From assembly GCF_012935325.2 (NCBI RefSeq), contig NZ_JABBYG020000003.1, positions 434,001 through 498,000 on the forward strand: 64,000 nt of DNA, given 5' to 3'. This document shows positions 18,741-25,819 of the stretch, piece after piece. Origin of the DNA: Paenibacillus sp. PL91. Lineage in GTDB: Bacteria; Bacillota; Bacilli; Paenibacillales; Paenibacillaceae. Both the position numbers and the translations under genes were made by a program. The notes beneath the pieces were generated by a model that saw only the letters and a program-made list of their open reading frames with translations, ran no database searches and was not told where the DNA came from. The first letter of the stretch is position 1. Each line of letters begins with the position of its first letter.

Positions 18741-18752
18741 TATATTTAATAT
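18741..18752. promoter_or_regulatory. candidate operator, unit 2 regulon
   Basis: TATATTTAATAT, identical to 16984-16995. A related form TATATTTATATA lies in the regulator's own promoter (minus strand, 20052-20063). Three promoters of one neighbourhood share it, which fits autoregulation and control by the adjacent GntR/LacI-type protein. Confidence 0.45.
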
Positions 18753-18791
18753 AGATAATATTAATGTTTCTCATAATGACCGCTGCAACAC

Positions 18792-18822
18792 AAAAAGAAC
18801 CTAACCAAGCTCGGTTAGGTTC
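18792..18822 (-). terminator. terminator of unit 2 regulator gene
   Basis: Perfect 10-bp stem 18797-18806 with 18813-18822, 6-base loop, T5 on the minus strand after the stem (A run 18792-18796). Confidence 0.85.
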
Positions 18823-18862
18823 CACATGCATGCCTATATTCCATTCTGAAAAATTACAACAA

Positions 18863-20005
18863 TTATAGTTCATTAATTGCTGCTGTTGTTTGCTTGATAA
18901 CCAGCTTCGGCTCCAGTACTGTCCTTATATTTTGAGTCGAAAGCAGCTTGCCCTTCAAAATGTTCAAAATCAGCTCTCCCGCCTTCAAACCCATATCGCT
19001 CTCCGATTGGTTGATATGTGTGAACAGGCTAAGATCCTCCATCATCGGGCTGGGATTATCGAACGTTACGATCGACAACTCTTCAGGCACCTTTATGCCA
19101 GCCCGTTTGGCGATCGACCAAATTTTGAAGCCCAAGTTCCCGTTTAAGGCAATAAATGCGGTAGCTACGCGGTTCTTAATATAACGGAACAAAGGATGCT
19201 CCGGGCCCAGCATGTCCATATCGGAGTCAAAATCAGTAAGGAGCAACGCCGGATTGATCATCGCCCCACGCGCCCTTAACGCATTCATGTAGCCGTTGAT
19301 CCGATCATCAACAGAGACAGTCGGCACCGGCGAATCGGAACAAATCGCAATTTCGCGATGCCCTAGGCTCCAAAGGTGATCAACCGCCAGCTTGGCCGCT
19401 AGCTGACTGTCTGAGTATACGGCGTTCGTTTCTACACCGGGAAGATAACGATCAATAAGAACAAATGGATATTCCGACATTTTCAGCGCAATAATTTCCT
19501 CATTATAAATCTCTGCATCAACCGGGAAGATGATCAAGGCTTCGACCTTGTTTTTCAAATCGCGGATAATTTCCTTCTCTCGTTCCTTAGAGTTAAAGCT
19601 AAACATCATTACCAGAGCATATTCGCTATCCTCCAGCGCGTCCGTAATTCCACGAATAAGACGAATCGCAAAGTAATCGTCTACAAATGGAAAAATGAGG
19701 CCGATCTTAGGACGTTCCGAATGGCTTGAGCTGTCCAAGGCTGCCGCAGAAGCTGATTTCTCCGGTGAAATTTCTTGCTCCGGCACCCCTTTTACGAAGG
19801 TTCCACGGCCGGGGATGCGATAAATCCACCCTTCCCTCGCAAGTTCGTTAAGCGCATTCGCCACCGTAATCCGGCTGACTTTGAATTGCTCAATCATTTC
19901 TTTTTCCGTCGGGATTTTGTCATCTTCCCTCAGCTGTCTCGTGCTGATGAGTTCTTTAAAATAGTTCTGTATTTGTATGTAAAGAGGTTCTCTTTCTGAG
20001 CTCAT
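18863..20005 (-). CDS. GntR-headed LacI-type transcriptional regulator, unit 2
   Basis: 380 residues: N-terminal GntR winged helix (about 5-75; KIPTEKEMIEQFKVSRITVANAL), then a LacI-type ligand domain (about 95-370; LSIVTFDNPSPMMEDL). Same architecture as the regulator at 2873-3994 but clearly diverged. The ATG at 20005 has GGAGG 9 bases ahead. It sits upstream of the PHP gene and the GH92/importer operon in the same orientation but ends in a terminator. Its own promoter contains an AT-rich element like those of the two downstream promoters, which suggests autoregulation. The ligand is unknown. Confidence 0.9.
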   Translation of the reverse strand: MSSEREPLYIQIQNYFKELISTRQLREDDKIPTEKEMIEQFKVSRITVANALNELAREGWIYRIPGRGTFVKGVPEQEISPEKSASAAALDSSSHSERPKIGLIFPFVDDYFAIRLIRGITDALEDSEYALVMMFSFNSKEREKEIIRDLKNKVEALIIFPVDAEIYNEEIIALKMSEYPFVLIDRYLPGVETNAVYSDSQLAAKLAVDHLWSLGHREIAICSDSPVPTVSVDDRINGYMNALRARGAMINPALLLTDFDSDMDMLGPEHPLFRYIKNRVATAFIALNGNLGFKIWSIAKRAGIKVPEELSIVTFDNPSPMMEDLSLFTHINQSESDMGLKAGELILNILKGKLLSTQNIRTVLEPKLVIKQTTAAINEL

Positions 20006-20047
20006 CTTCTCAAGCCTCCAAGGCTAAATTTAAAGTTAACTATAATG

Positions 20048-20075
20048 ATTATATATAAATATAACATAGCATCAA
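20048..20075 (-). promoter_or_regulatory. promoter of unit 2 regulator
   Basis: Minus strand TTGATG (20070-20075), 16 bases, TATAAT (20048-20053). The spacer contains TATATTTATATA, related to the candidate operator of the unit 2 promoters. Confidence 0.6.
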
Positions 20076-20215
20076 ATAATGTGCGAAGTAACTCCAAATA
20101 TTAACAATTGCACCGAATGCGTCAAACCTCTCCCGACAATCCTATTTTTAGAAGCGCCCCAATGAAGCAAACCTCCACTGCACTACATAACATATGGGAA
20201 AAGGAGTGGAACCCC

Positions 20216-20554
20216 ATGCCCGATTATCGCATTATCGTTGATCTTTCCGATCGTCAGCTGCATCTGCTGGATAGCAACATCGTTACTCGATCCTTTCCCG
20301 TTGGCATCGGCAGGATGGTCACGCAGACGCCTATCGGCGAATTTACGATCATCAACAAGCAAGCTAATCCTGGCGGTCCGTTCGGCGCCTTCTGGATGGG
20401 ACTATCGAAGCCCCATTATGGCATCCATGGCACAAATGATCCTTCATCTATCGGCCATCTCGTCTCGCAAGGCTGTATCCGCATGTATAACGAAGACGTC
20501 CTAGCCCTATCCAAACTCGTCCCCATCAACACGCGCGTAACGATCAGGCCTTAG
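20216..20554 (+). CDS. L,D-transpeptidase (YkuD domain)
   Basis: 112 residues, almost only the YkuD catalytic domain: HGTND with His71 and SQGCIRM with catalytic Cys87. The family makes 3-3 peptidoglycan cross-links or attaches wall proteins. No signal peptide or LysM domain is seen from the ATG at 20216, which has AAGGAG 9 bases upstream; an open frame reaching back to 20108 lacks a ribosome site and a signal sequence. How it reaches the wall is therefore unclear, as for other short YkuD proteins of Firmicutes. Confidence 0.85.
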   Translation: MPDYRIIVDLSDRQLHLLDSNIVTRSFPVGIGRMVTQTPIGEFTIINKQANPGGPFGAFWMGLSKPHYGIHGTNDPSSIGHLVSQGCIRMYNEDVLALSKLVPINTRVTIRP

Positions 20555-20635
20555 CCTAGCTACCTAAAAAAGGCCGTTCTATTATGTTAAACTAATAGAG
20601 CGCAACCATTTTTTTAAAACGAGGATGTGTCTCCC

Positions 20636-21535
20636 GTGTCTTACATCCATAACGTTAATCTCCGAGATGTTCCGCTCTACTTTGCCCATAGACGCACTAG
20701 CGACGAGCCTAATCATTACCAAGGGACGTTTCATGCTCACCAAGGCATCGAGATTTTGATCGTTCATGAAGGCAAGGGCACGATTATCATTGAGCAAAAA
20801 AGCTATGCGCTCGCGCCCGGCATGTTATGTATATTTCAGCCCTTTCAGCTTCACCACGTCCAGGTGGACTTGAGCCCTGAAACGCCCTTTATTCGCTCCA
20901 TCGTCCATTTTGAGCCTAGCCTGTACGAAAGCTACTTTGACAAGTGGCCTAGCCTACAGGCCTTTTATAAGCATATTCATATGGGAAGCTTGCTTGAGCC
21001 TTGCATGTATCATTCGGGTGATGCAGAGCCGCTGCACAGCTTGCTGAGAAGCTGGGAGCAGACTCTGCCGCTATTGTCCAAGGGTGATTATTTCGAGGAG
21101 TTCTCACTATTTCTCGTAGTCTTCTTGCGGGCGTTCAAGCAGCTATGGGAGCAGCAGCCTGCGCCGATCGCGGCAGCAAATATTTCGCGCAAGCCCCACC
21201 AGGCCGAGCGTATATTGGAATGGCTGGATGCGCATTACAGGGAGCCGCTGCGGCTGGAGCAAATGGCAAGCGAGCTTCATCTCTCCCCGTACCATCTATC
21301 CCATTTGTTCAAGGCTTGTACAGGGAGCAGCATTTCCGACTACGTTGCCGCCAAAAAAATGCAGCAAGCGATTATGCTCCTAACCGCTTCCGAGCACTCG
21401 ATTGCCCGTATTGGCGAAGAGGTCGGCATAACAAACAGCTCTTATTTTTGCAAAATGTTCAAAACGCAAATGGGTATTACGCCGCATCAATACCGCAAGC
21501 AATTTCAGCGCAAGGTTTACCCTCTGCCGCGCTGA
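20636..21535 (+). CDS. AraC family transcriptional regulator
   Basis: About 299 residues. The N-terminal cupin sensor (about 15-140; GTFHAHQGIEILIVHEGKG) is followed by a C-terminal pair of HTH motifs (about 190-295; MASELHLSPYHLSHLFKACTGSS and IGEEVGITNSSYFCKMFK). Typical of sugar-sensing activators. The start is uncertain: GTG at 20636 is 11 bases from GAGG; GTG at 20627 is only 2 bases from it. It converges with the oxidoreductase at 21538-22689 with 2 bases between stops and no terminator. Confidence 0.88.
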   Translation: MSYIHNVNLRDVPLYFAHRRTSDEPNHYQGTFHAHQGIEILIVHEGKGTIIIEQKSYALAPGMLCIFQPFQLHHVQVDLSPETPFIRSIVHFEPSLYESYFDKWPSLQAFYKHIHMGSLLEPCMYHSGDAEPLHSLLRSWEQTLPLLSKGDYFEEFSLFLVVFLRAFKQLWEQQPAPIAAANISRKPHQAERILEWLDAHYREPLRLEQMASELHLSPYHLSHLFKACTGSSISDYVAAKKMQQAIMLLTASEHSIARIGEEVGITNSSYFCKMFKTQMGITPHQYRKQFQRKVYPLPR

Positions 21536-21537
21536 AT

Positions 21538-22689
21538 CTATTTATAGTCGCTGCCTGTTGTAATGGTCAAATCCGCAAAATTGGCCACCGAGCTTTTCTT
21601 CTCATAGAAATGAGTCGCATTCGCCTGCATTCCGCTTCGCGTATAATAAGGATCGTCGCTGCTTATCGGAAATTGGACAAGACTCCCCGTGCTTGCAGCC
21701 TTGTAGATCCCGACGATGACCTCGAGCGTTTGGCGACCGCTTCCCCCGTCTATAAGCAAAGGGGCGCCATTCTCAATAGCCGCGAGCATATTATCGATTT
21801 GACCGGCATGCCCTTCGTAGGCGACCTCAGGCAATGCCTCATAGCAGCGCTGAAGCTCTGCTTCCAGAGCCGGGTTCGCCTCTGGAAAGCCATTAGACAG
21901 CGCTGTAGACGCCTTAATCTGCCATGGAGCGGAGATACGCGCCTTCGTGCCTTGGAAAATGAGCTGCTGCTCCTGACCATGATGCACGACAGAGCTTGTG
22001 ACCTGCGCAAGCGCTCCGCTTTTATAGCGAAAAATGCCAATCGACAAGTCCTCGACCTCGGCATTGTCATGGGACGTATTTGTCATGAACGCTTGGACGT
22101 CGGACGGCTGACCCATCATCCATAGCCACGCATCGATGTGATGAACCGCATGATTCAGCGTGCAGCCTCCGCCTTCCTTCTCCCACGTTCCTCGCCACCA
22201 TAAATCATAATAGCAGTGTCCGCGCCACCAAAGAGAGTCGATCTGAGCATGTACGATTTTCCCCATTAAGCCGCTCTCCACTATAGACTTCAGTCTCATC
22301 ATTGGCGTCTTGAAGCGATTCTGGGCGACAACCGACAACAGCTTCCCGCTCCGGCTTGCCGCTTCGTTCATGAGATCGCATTCCTCCAAGGAGGACGCCA
22401 TCGGCTTCTCCACGAGCACATGGACGCCAGCCTCCAGAAATGCGACCGCAAGCTCTGCATGCGTGTAAGGCGGCGTACAGATGGATACGAGATCAATATC
22501 CTGCTCTAATAGCTCGGTGTAGTCTAATACCGCACTGGCTTCCAGCTGATGCTGCCGAATGCGAGCAAGCGCCTTCTCTTCATAGATATCGCTAATGGCC
22601 ACTACTTGGCAGCGCTCCGGAAATTGTAAATAAGCTTCAATATGAGCACTGGAAATCGCTCCGGCACCGATAATCGCAACTTTAAGCAT
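21538..22689 (-). CDS. Gfo/Idh/MocA family oxidoreductase
   Basis: 383 residues. The N-terminal Rossmann fold (KVAIIGAGAISSAH) binds NAD(P); VLVEKPMASS near residue 95 carries the conserved EKP lysine; NHAVHHIDAWLWMMG near 175 carries the catalytic-type His pair. Such enzymes oxidise or reduce sugars, inositols or their derivatives; the substrate is not predictable. The ATG at 22689 has GGGGGA 8 bases upstream. A 15-bp palindrome, TGCACAGCTTGTGCA, lies 60 bases upstream (22749-22763) and may be an operator. Confidence 0.88.
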   Translation of the reverse strand: MLKVAIIGAGAISSAHIEAYLQFPERCQVVAISDIYEEKALARIRQHQLEASAVLDYTELLEQDIDLVSICTPPYTHAELAVAFLEAGVHVLVEKPMASSLEECDLMNEAASRSGKLLSVVAQNRFKTPMMRLKSIVESGLMGKIVHAQIDSLWWRGHCYYDLWWRGTWEKEGGGCTLNHAVHHIDAWLWMMGQPSDVQAFMTNTSHDNAEVEDLSIGIFRYKSGALAQVTSSVVHHGQEQQLIFQGTKARISAPWQIKASTALSNGFPEANPALEAELQRCYEALPEVAYEGHAGQIDNMLAAIENGAPLLIDGGSGRQTLEVIVGIYKAASTGSLVQFPISSDDPYYTRSGMQANATHFYEKKSSVANFADLTITTGSDYK

Positions 22690-22748
22690 AATGGAATCCC
22701 CCTTAAGCATGTTGCAATCAGCTTAACAAGTAAACGAATTCAAATGTA

Positions 22749-22763
22749 TGCACAGCTTGTGCA
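22749..22763. promoter_or_regulatory. palindrome upstream of oxidoreductase gene
   Basis: TGCACA-GCT-TGTGCA, a perfect 6-bp dyad with a 3-base centre, about 60 bases ahead of the ATG at 22689. A possible operator; no binding protein can be assigned. Confidence 0.35.
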
Positions 22764-22802
22764 AAAATAACGCTACTTTGCGGTTTTCCAAGCAGCATAT
22801 AT

Positions 22803-22831
22803 AAAAAAAGCCCTTGCTTTCGCAAGGACTT
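22803..22831 (-). terminator. terminator of tRNA block copy 1
   Basis: 10-bp stem (22808-22817 with 22822-22831, one G-T pair) followed on the minus strand by T7 (A run 22803-22809). Confidence 0.88.
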
Positions 22832-22846
22832 CGAATGTATTTGATA

Positions 22847-22931
22847 TGGTGCGGTAGACAGGATTTGAACCTGCACGTCCATGGGACACTACCCCCTCAA
22901 GATAGCGTGTCTGCCGTTCCACCACTACCGC
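22847..22931 (-). tRNA. tRNA-Leu(GAG), copy 1
   Basis: 85 bases with a 7-bp acceptor stem, long variable arm, anticodon loop TTGAGGG, T-loop GGTTCAAAT and encoded CCA. Confidence 0.95.
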
Positions 22932-22990
22932 ACATGTTAAGTTTGAATGTCGTTCCTTCGCTCTCATTTGCCTTCGGCTTGCTAAGCGAA

Positions 22991-23066
22991 TGGTGAGCCA
23001 TGAAGGACTCGAACCTTCGACACCCTGATTAAAAGTCAGGTGCTCTACCAACTGAGCTAATGGCTC
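22991..23066 (-). tRNA. tRNA-Lys(TTT), copy 1
   Basis: 76 bases, anticodon loop CTTTTAA, T-arm GGTTCGAGTCC, encoded CCA. Confidence 0.96.
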
Positions 23067-23116
23067 TCGCTGTGATTGAATCGAGCTCCTTAGAGCTGGT
23101 ACACTTTGAGGATAAA

Positions 23117-23191
23117 TGGTGACCCGTAGGGGACTCGAACCCCTGTTACCTCCGTGAAAGGGAGGTGTCTTAACCACTTGACCAACGGGCC
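23117..23191 (-). tRNA. tRNA-Glu(TTC), copy 1
   Basis: 75 bases, anticodon loop CTTTCAC, T-arm GGTTCGAGTCC, encoded CCA. First tRNA of the block. Confidence 0.96.
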
Positions 23192-23235
23192 GCTTTGATG
23201 CCAGAAATCAATCGCTGTCTGAGACAACAAAAATG

Positions 23236-23264
23236 ATTATATCAGCTAATTAGCAGGAGTACAA
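23236..23264 (-). promoter_or_regulatory. promoter of tRNA block copy 1
   Basis: Minus strand TTGTAC (23259-23264), 17 bases, TATAAT (23236-23241), about 45 bases before tRNA-Glu. It lies outside the duplicated segment, so copy 2 is driven by different sequence. Confidence 0.75.
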
Positions 23265-23305
23265 GCATTTTTTTCGAAAAAATTTCAGAGCAGCGCATTG
23301 CTTAA

Positions 23306-23620
23306 TTATTCAATGGTTTCCGCTTTAAATACGTTGTCCAGCTTATCTTCAGGCGTCAGTCTTTTCTTCAAAGGAACCTTAACATCTCTTCCTAATTCCT
23401 TAAAGAACGTTTCAACATCGCATTCGATTTTGTCGACATAAACCGAAAGTTTGCCTTTTTCGATAATCGCTTCATTGCCTTCAGCAGGCACAGTCACTTC
23501 AATGGAATACTTTTTCATTAAGGTGTTGCTGTAACGACCAAAAATCTCAAGCAATTCCTCGTTATTAAATTTCCCAATCGCCGCTTGTCCCTTGTTCGTA
23601 AAGTTTAAGTTTATTTTCAT
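23306..23620 (-). CDS. uncharacterised 104-residue protein between tRNA repeats
   Basis: Not recognised. A soluble acidic protein without signal peptide or membrane segment, predicted alpha/beta (MKINLNFTNKGQAAIGKFNN; EECDVETFF-like acidic stretch around residue 70; charged tail). Real coding is supported by GAGGAG 8 bases before the ATG and a normal frame. It is the only gene in the 605 bp that separate the two identical tRNA blocks, and the copy 1 tRNA promoter lies just beyond its stop. No function can be inferred. Confidence 0.6.
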   Translation of the reverse strand: MKINLNFTNKGQAAIGKFNNEELLEIFGRYSNTLMKKYSIEVTVPAEGNEAIIEKGKLSVYVDKIECDVETFFKELGRDVKVPLKKRLTPEDKLDNVFKAETIE

Positions 23621-23680
23621 GTTTACAGCTCCTCATCTCTAATGATGCATCTGTTTGGACGGTTCGAGTAACTTATAACG

Positions 23681-23727
23681 AAAAAACCACTCTCTAGTCA
23701 GATTTTTATGATCTGAATATAAAGTGG
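23681..23727 (-). terminator. terminator of tRNA block copy 2
   Basis: Long imperfect hairpin: CCACT (23687-23691) pairs with AGTGG (23723-23727), with an inner TCAGAT/ATCTGA stem. On the minus strand T6 follows (A run 23681-23686). Confidence 0.7.
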
Positions 23728-23798
23728 CATCATCTATCAGAAAAGTGCTTTATGACACCTTCTAAGTTCACCTATATACATCGGTAAAGAGTAAGTTA

Positions 23799-23883
23799 TG
23801 GTGCGGTAGACAGGATTTGAACCTGCACGTCCATGGGACACTACCCCCTCAAGATAGCGTGTCTGCCGTTCCACCACTACCGC
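23799..23883 (-). tRNA. tRNA-Leu(GAG), copy 2
   Basis: Identical to 22847-22931. Confidence 0.95.
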
Positions 23884-23942
23884 ACATGTTAAGTTTGAAT
23901 GTCGTTCCTTCGCTCTCATTTGCCTTCGGCTTGCTAAGCGAA

Positions 23943-24018
23943 TGGTGAGCCATGAAGGACTCGAACCTTCGACACCCTGATTAAAAGTCAGGTGCTCTAC
24001 CAACTGAGCTAATGGCTC
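23943..24018 (-). tRNA. tRNA-Lys(TTT), copy 2
   Basis: Identical to 22991-23066. Confidence 0.96.
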
Positions 24019-24068
24019 TCGCTGTGATTGAATCGAGCTCCTTAGAGCTGGTACACTTTGAGGATAAA

Positions 24069-24143
24069 TGGTGACCCGTAGGGGACTCGAACCCCTGTTA
24101 CCTCCGTGAAAGGGAGGTGTCTTAACCACTTGACCAACGGGCC
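24069..24143 (-). tRNA. tRNA-Glu(TTC), copy 2
   Basis: Identical to 23117-23191. Upstream sequence differs from copy 1 from the base before the tRNA onward. Confidence 0.96.
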
Positions 24144-24194
24144 TTATATGTCACATCAATAAGCTTCTCACAAAGTCGCAACCTTAAGCGGCAA

Positions 24195-24220
24195 ATAAAA
24201 AAGACCGGATGAACGGTCTT
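24195..24220 (-). terminator. terminator after tRNA-Asn/Ser
   Basis: 7-bp stem AAGACCG (24201-24207) with CGGTCTT (24214-24220), 6-base loop, T-rich on the minus strand beyond it. Confidence 0.8.
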
Positions 24221-24248
24221 CCCGTTACAAGCACTTGTGAAAAAAATG

Positions 24249-24339
24249 TGGCGGAGAGAGAGGGATTCGAACCCTCGCACCACTTACGCAGTCTAACCCC
24301 TTAGCAGAGGGTCCCCTTGAGCCACTTGGGTATCTCTCC
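24249..24339 (-). tRNA. tRNA-Ser(GCT)
   Basis: 91 bases with a long variable arm, anticodon loop CTGCTAA, T-arm GGGTTCGAATCCC, encoded CCA. Confidence 0.95.
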
Positions 24340-24344
24340 AAATC

Positions 24345-24420
24345 TGGCTCCCCGAACAGGACTCGAACCTGTGACAACTCGATTAACAGTCGAGTGCTCT
24401 ACCAACTGAGCTATCAGGGA
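24345..24420 (-). tRNA. tRNA-Asn(GTT)
   Basis: 76 bases, anticodon loop CTGTTAA, T-arm GGTTCGAGTCC, encoded CCA. It starts 27 bases after the SprT-like stop, so it may share that transcript. Confidence 0.95.
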
Positions 24421-24447
24421 AAAGTAAAAGTGACAAGTAATAATATA

Positions 24448-24927
24448 TCATGTTGTATTTTGATTGTCAATCAATATTCGTTTTAATTTTCCGCGGCATT
24501 TTCCGCAGGCATATTTGGCTGGATCAATCTTCCGCTTCCGCAAATATTCCATCCCACATTTGCTGCAAATAAGCTTGTACCGATACGGCTGCTGCTTGCG
24601 CTGCGCGCGTTCCGGAAGCGTCTGGCAATAGCGTGAGCCACCGACATGCGCAAGCAAATTTTTGAAATCAGCATCCCGGTGCTTGTATCCCCGCTTTAAT
24701 ATATGCAAATGATAATGGCAAAGCTCATGCTTAATAATTTTTTCGGTTTCCTCATGCCCAAACGTCGAAAGCTGATGCGGACTGATCTCTATGTTGTGCG
24801 AACGCGTAAAATAACGTCCACCCGTTGCCTTTAAGCGGCTGTTGAATGTTGCTTGATGTAGAAATGGACGGCCAAAATACGTAGTTGAAATTTGCTCTAC
24901 CCATTGCTGCAATGCTTCATTGTTCAT
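24448..24927 (-). CDS. SprT-like zinc metalloprotease-fold protein
   Basis: 159 residues of the SprT family (Bacillus YdcK-like). The N-terminal gluzincin-like domain has HELCH at residues 67-71 (HExxH). The C-terminal zinc ribbon has Cys121, Cys124, Cys141 and Cys144. Eukaryotic relatives (Spartan) cleave DNA-protein cross-links; bacterial roles are not settled. The ATG has GGGGGAG about 8 bases upstream. Confidence 0.9.
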   Translation of the reverse strand: MNNEALQQWVEQISTTYFGRPFLHQATFNSRLKATGGRYFTRSHNIEISPHQLSTFGHEETEKIIKHELCHYHLHILKRGYKHRDADFKNLLAHVGGSRYCQTLPERAQRKQQPYRYKLICSKCGMEYLRKRKIDPAKYACGKCRGKLKRILIDNQNTT

Positions 24928-25058
24928 TGATTAATCTCCCCCAACTACTTGAATTTTAAAGCCGCGATACGCTACACTGTCAAGTAGGAATTATTGAATT
25001 TGTAGAAAAATCTGCAGATGATGCACGGCAACATACCGAGGGGAGATCTAGAACGATT

Positions 25059-25421
25059 ATGGCAACAATGCGCTACGTCCTACTGAAACAAAACGACAGC
25101 ATCTTGTTCGTCGAAATGCCTGATTCACACGCTTATCAGCTAAGCGCGCTCAATTTGCGGCTTCATAAAGAAATCGATAAATTAACCGCCGAGCATGTAC
25201 CAAGCTTGCCTTACGCTGTCGCGGAATGCAACGATGTCGAGCTTCACGATTCATCCATTGCTATCGTATCAGGGCTGGATTACATCAACAGCCTAGAGAA
25301 GGATTTCGCCAGCGTGCAAGAAAAATCGTATCCGCTTATTTCGCTGCTTACGGAAATCCGGGCTCTGCAGGCTCAGCTTGAGCAGTGGTATGAGGAGTAC
25401 GAAGAAGAACAGAGCATTTAG
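25059..25421 (+). CDS. uncharacterised 120-residue protein
   Basis: Not recognised. Soluble, with no signal peptide; the N-terminal half is mixed alpha/beta (MRYVLLKQNDSILFVEMPDS) and the C-terminal third is a predicted helix ending in an acidic tail (EQWYEEYEEEQ). Starts are ATG 25059 or 25068; GGGGAG at 25040-25045 is 13 or 22 bases away, so 25059 is preferred. Divergent from the SprT-like gene and followed by the spore gene cmpA. Confidence 0.55.
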   Translation: MATMRYVLLKQNDSILFVEMPDSHAYQLSALNLRLHKEIDKLTAEHVPSLPYAVAECNDVELHDSSIAIVSGLDYINSLEKDFASVQEKSYPLISLLTEIRALQAQLEQWYEEYEEEQSI

Positions 25422-25499
25422 GTTGGACCTGCACGGACACTCGCCCTCCCCCATATTGTAGTATTACAACAAGTTAGGCACGGGAGGAGGACAATGTAT

Positions 25500-25643
25500 A
25501 TGCCACAGTGGCTGTGCAATCAACTGATGCGCGCTTTTCAGAAGAAAGACCGCAGACAGATTAAGCTGCTTAATGACTGCTGGTATTTCTACCGCAACAA
25601 ACAAAGTCCGAAGGAACAAGGCAACGGCACCGAATTTCAATAA
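25500..25643 (+). CDS. cmpA: cortex morphogenetic protein CmpA
   Basis: 47-residue protein beginning MPQWLCNQLMRAF with KLLNDCWYFYRNK, matching the short CmpA of Bacillus subtilis (MPxWL..., IKLLNxCWYFYR; recalled family pattern). In B. subtilis CmpA acts in the mother cell with ClpXP to control SpoIVA and cortex assembly in sporulation. The ATG at 25500 has GGGAGGAGG 9 bases ahead; an in-frame ATG at 25494 is too close to it. The C-terminal tail is somewhat longer than I recall for B. subtilis. It supports a spore-forming host. Confidence 0.88.
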   Translation: MPQWLCNQLMRAFQKKDRRQIKLLNDCWYFYRNKQSPKEQGNGTEFQ

Positions 25644-25765
25644 TGCATTCCCATCGCATCACATAACCGCAAGAGGCATATTCCTTTTCTGGAAATAGCT
25701 CATTTCGCGGTGTAATATAAGCAGAGTTATCATTGCATAGCAATCAACTACTTATATTTGGAACG

Positions 25766-25808
25766 AAAAAAAAACGGCCCTCAGCAAGTGAGAGGCCGTT
25801 TTTTTTTT
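25766..25808. terminator. bidirectional terminator
   Basis: AACGGCC (25773-25779) pairs with GGCCGTT (25794-25800), extended by CTCA/TGAG inside. An A run lies to the left and a T run to the right, serving cmpA (+) and the nitroreductase gene (-). Confidence 0.9.
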
Positions 25809-25819
25809 GCGTACAGCTA

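Larger units (their letters stand above)
22845..23191 (-). repeat. 347-bp direct repeat, copy 1 (tRNA Leu-Lys-Glu)
   Basis: Identical, including both spacers, to 23797-24143 (constant offset of 952). The match stops at the first base of tRNA-Glu on one side and two bases past the tRNA-Leu CCA on the other. Confidence 0.95.
23797..24143 (-). repeat. 347-bp direct repeat, copy 2 (tRNA Leu-Lys-Glu)
   Basis: Identical to 22845-23191. Such a perfect tandem array can be lost or expanded by homologous recombination. Confidence 0.95.

Noticed and set aside
18732..18756. A rightward promoter starting TTGACA at 18732
   Set aside because: The hexamer is also the complement of the PHP -35; a rightward transcript would run antisense into the regulator gene with only a poor -10.
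21145..22125. 326-residue plus-strand open frame
   Set aside because: It overlaps the AraC gene and is antisense to the oxidoreductase, which both have clear family motifs; its own translation has none.
22773..23177. 134-residue minus-strand open frame containing NRGSSPLRVTI and QREPLAQLVEHLTF
   Set aside because: It is a read-through of the tRNA block (Leu, Lys, Glu) and repeats at 23737-24129. Such frames are a known class of spurious proteins.
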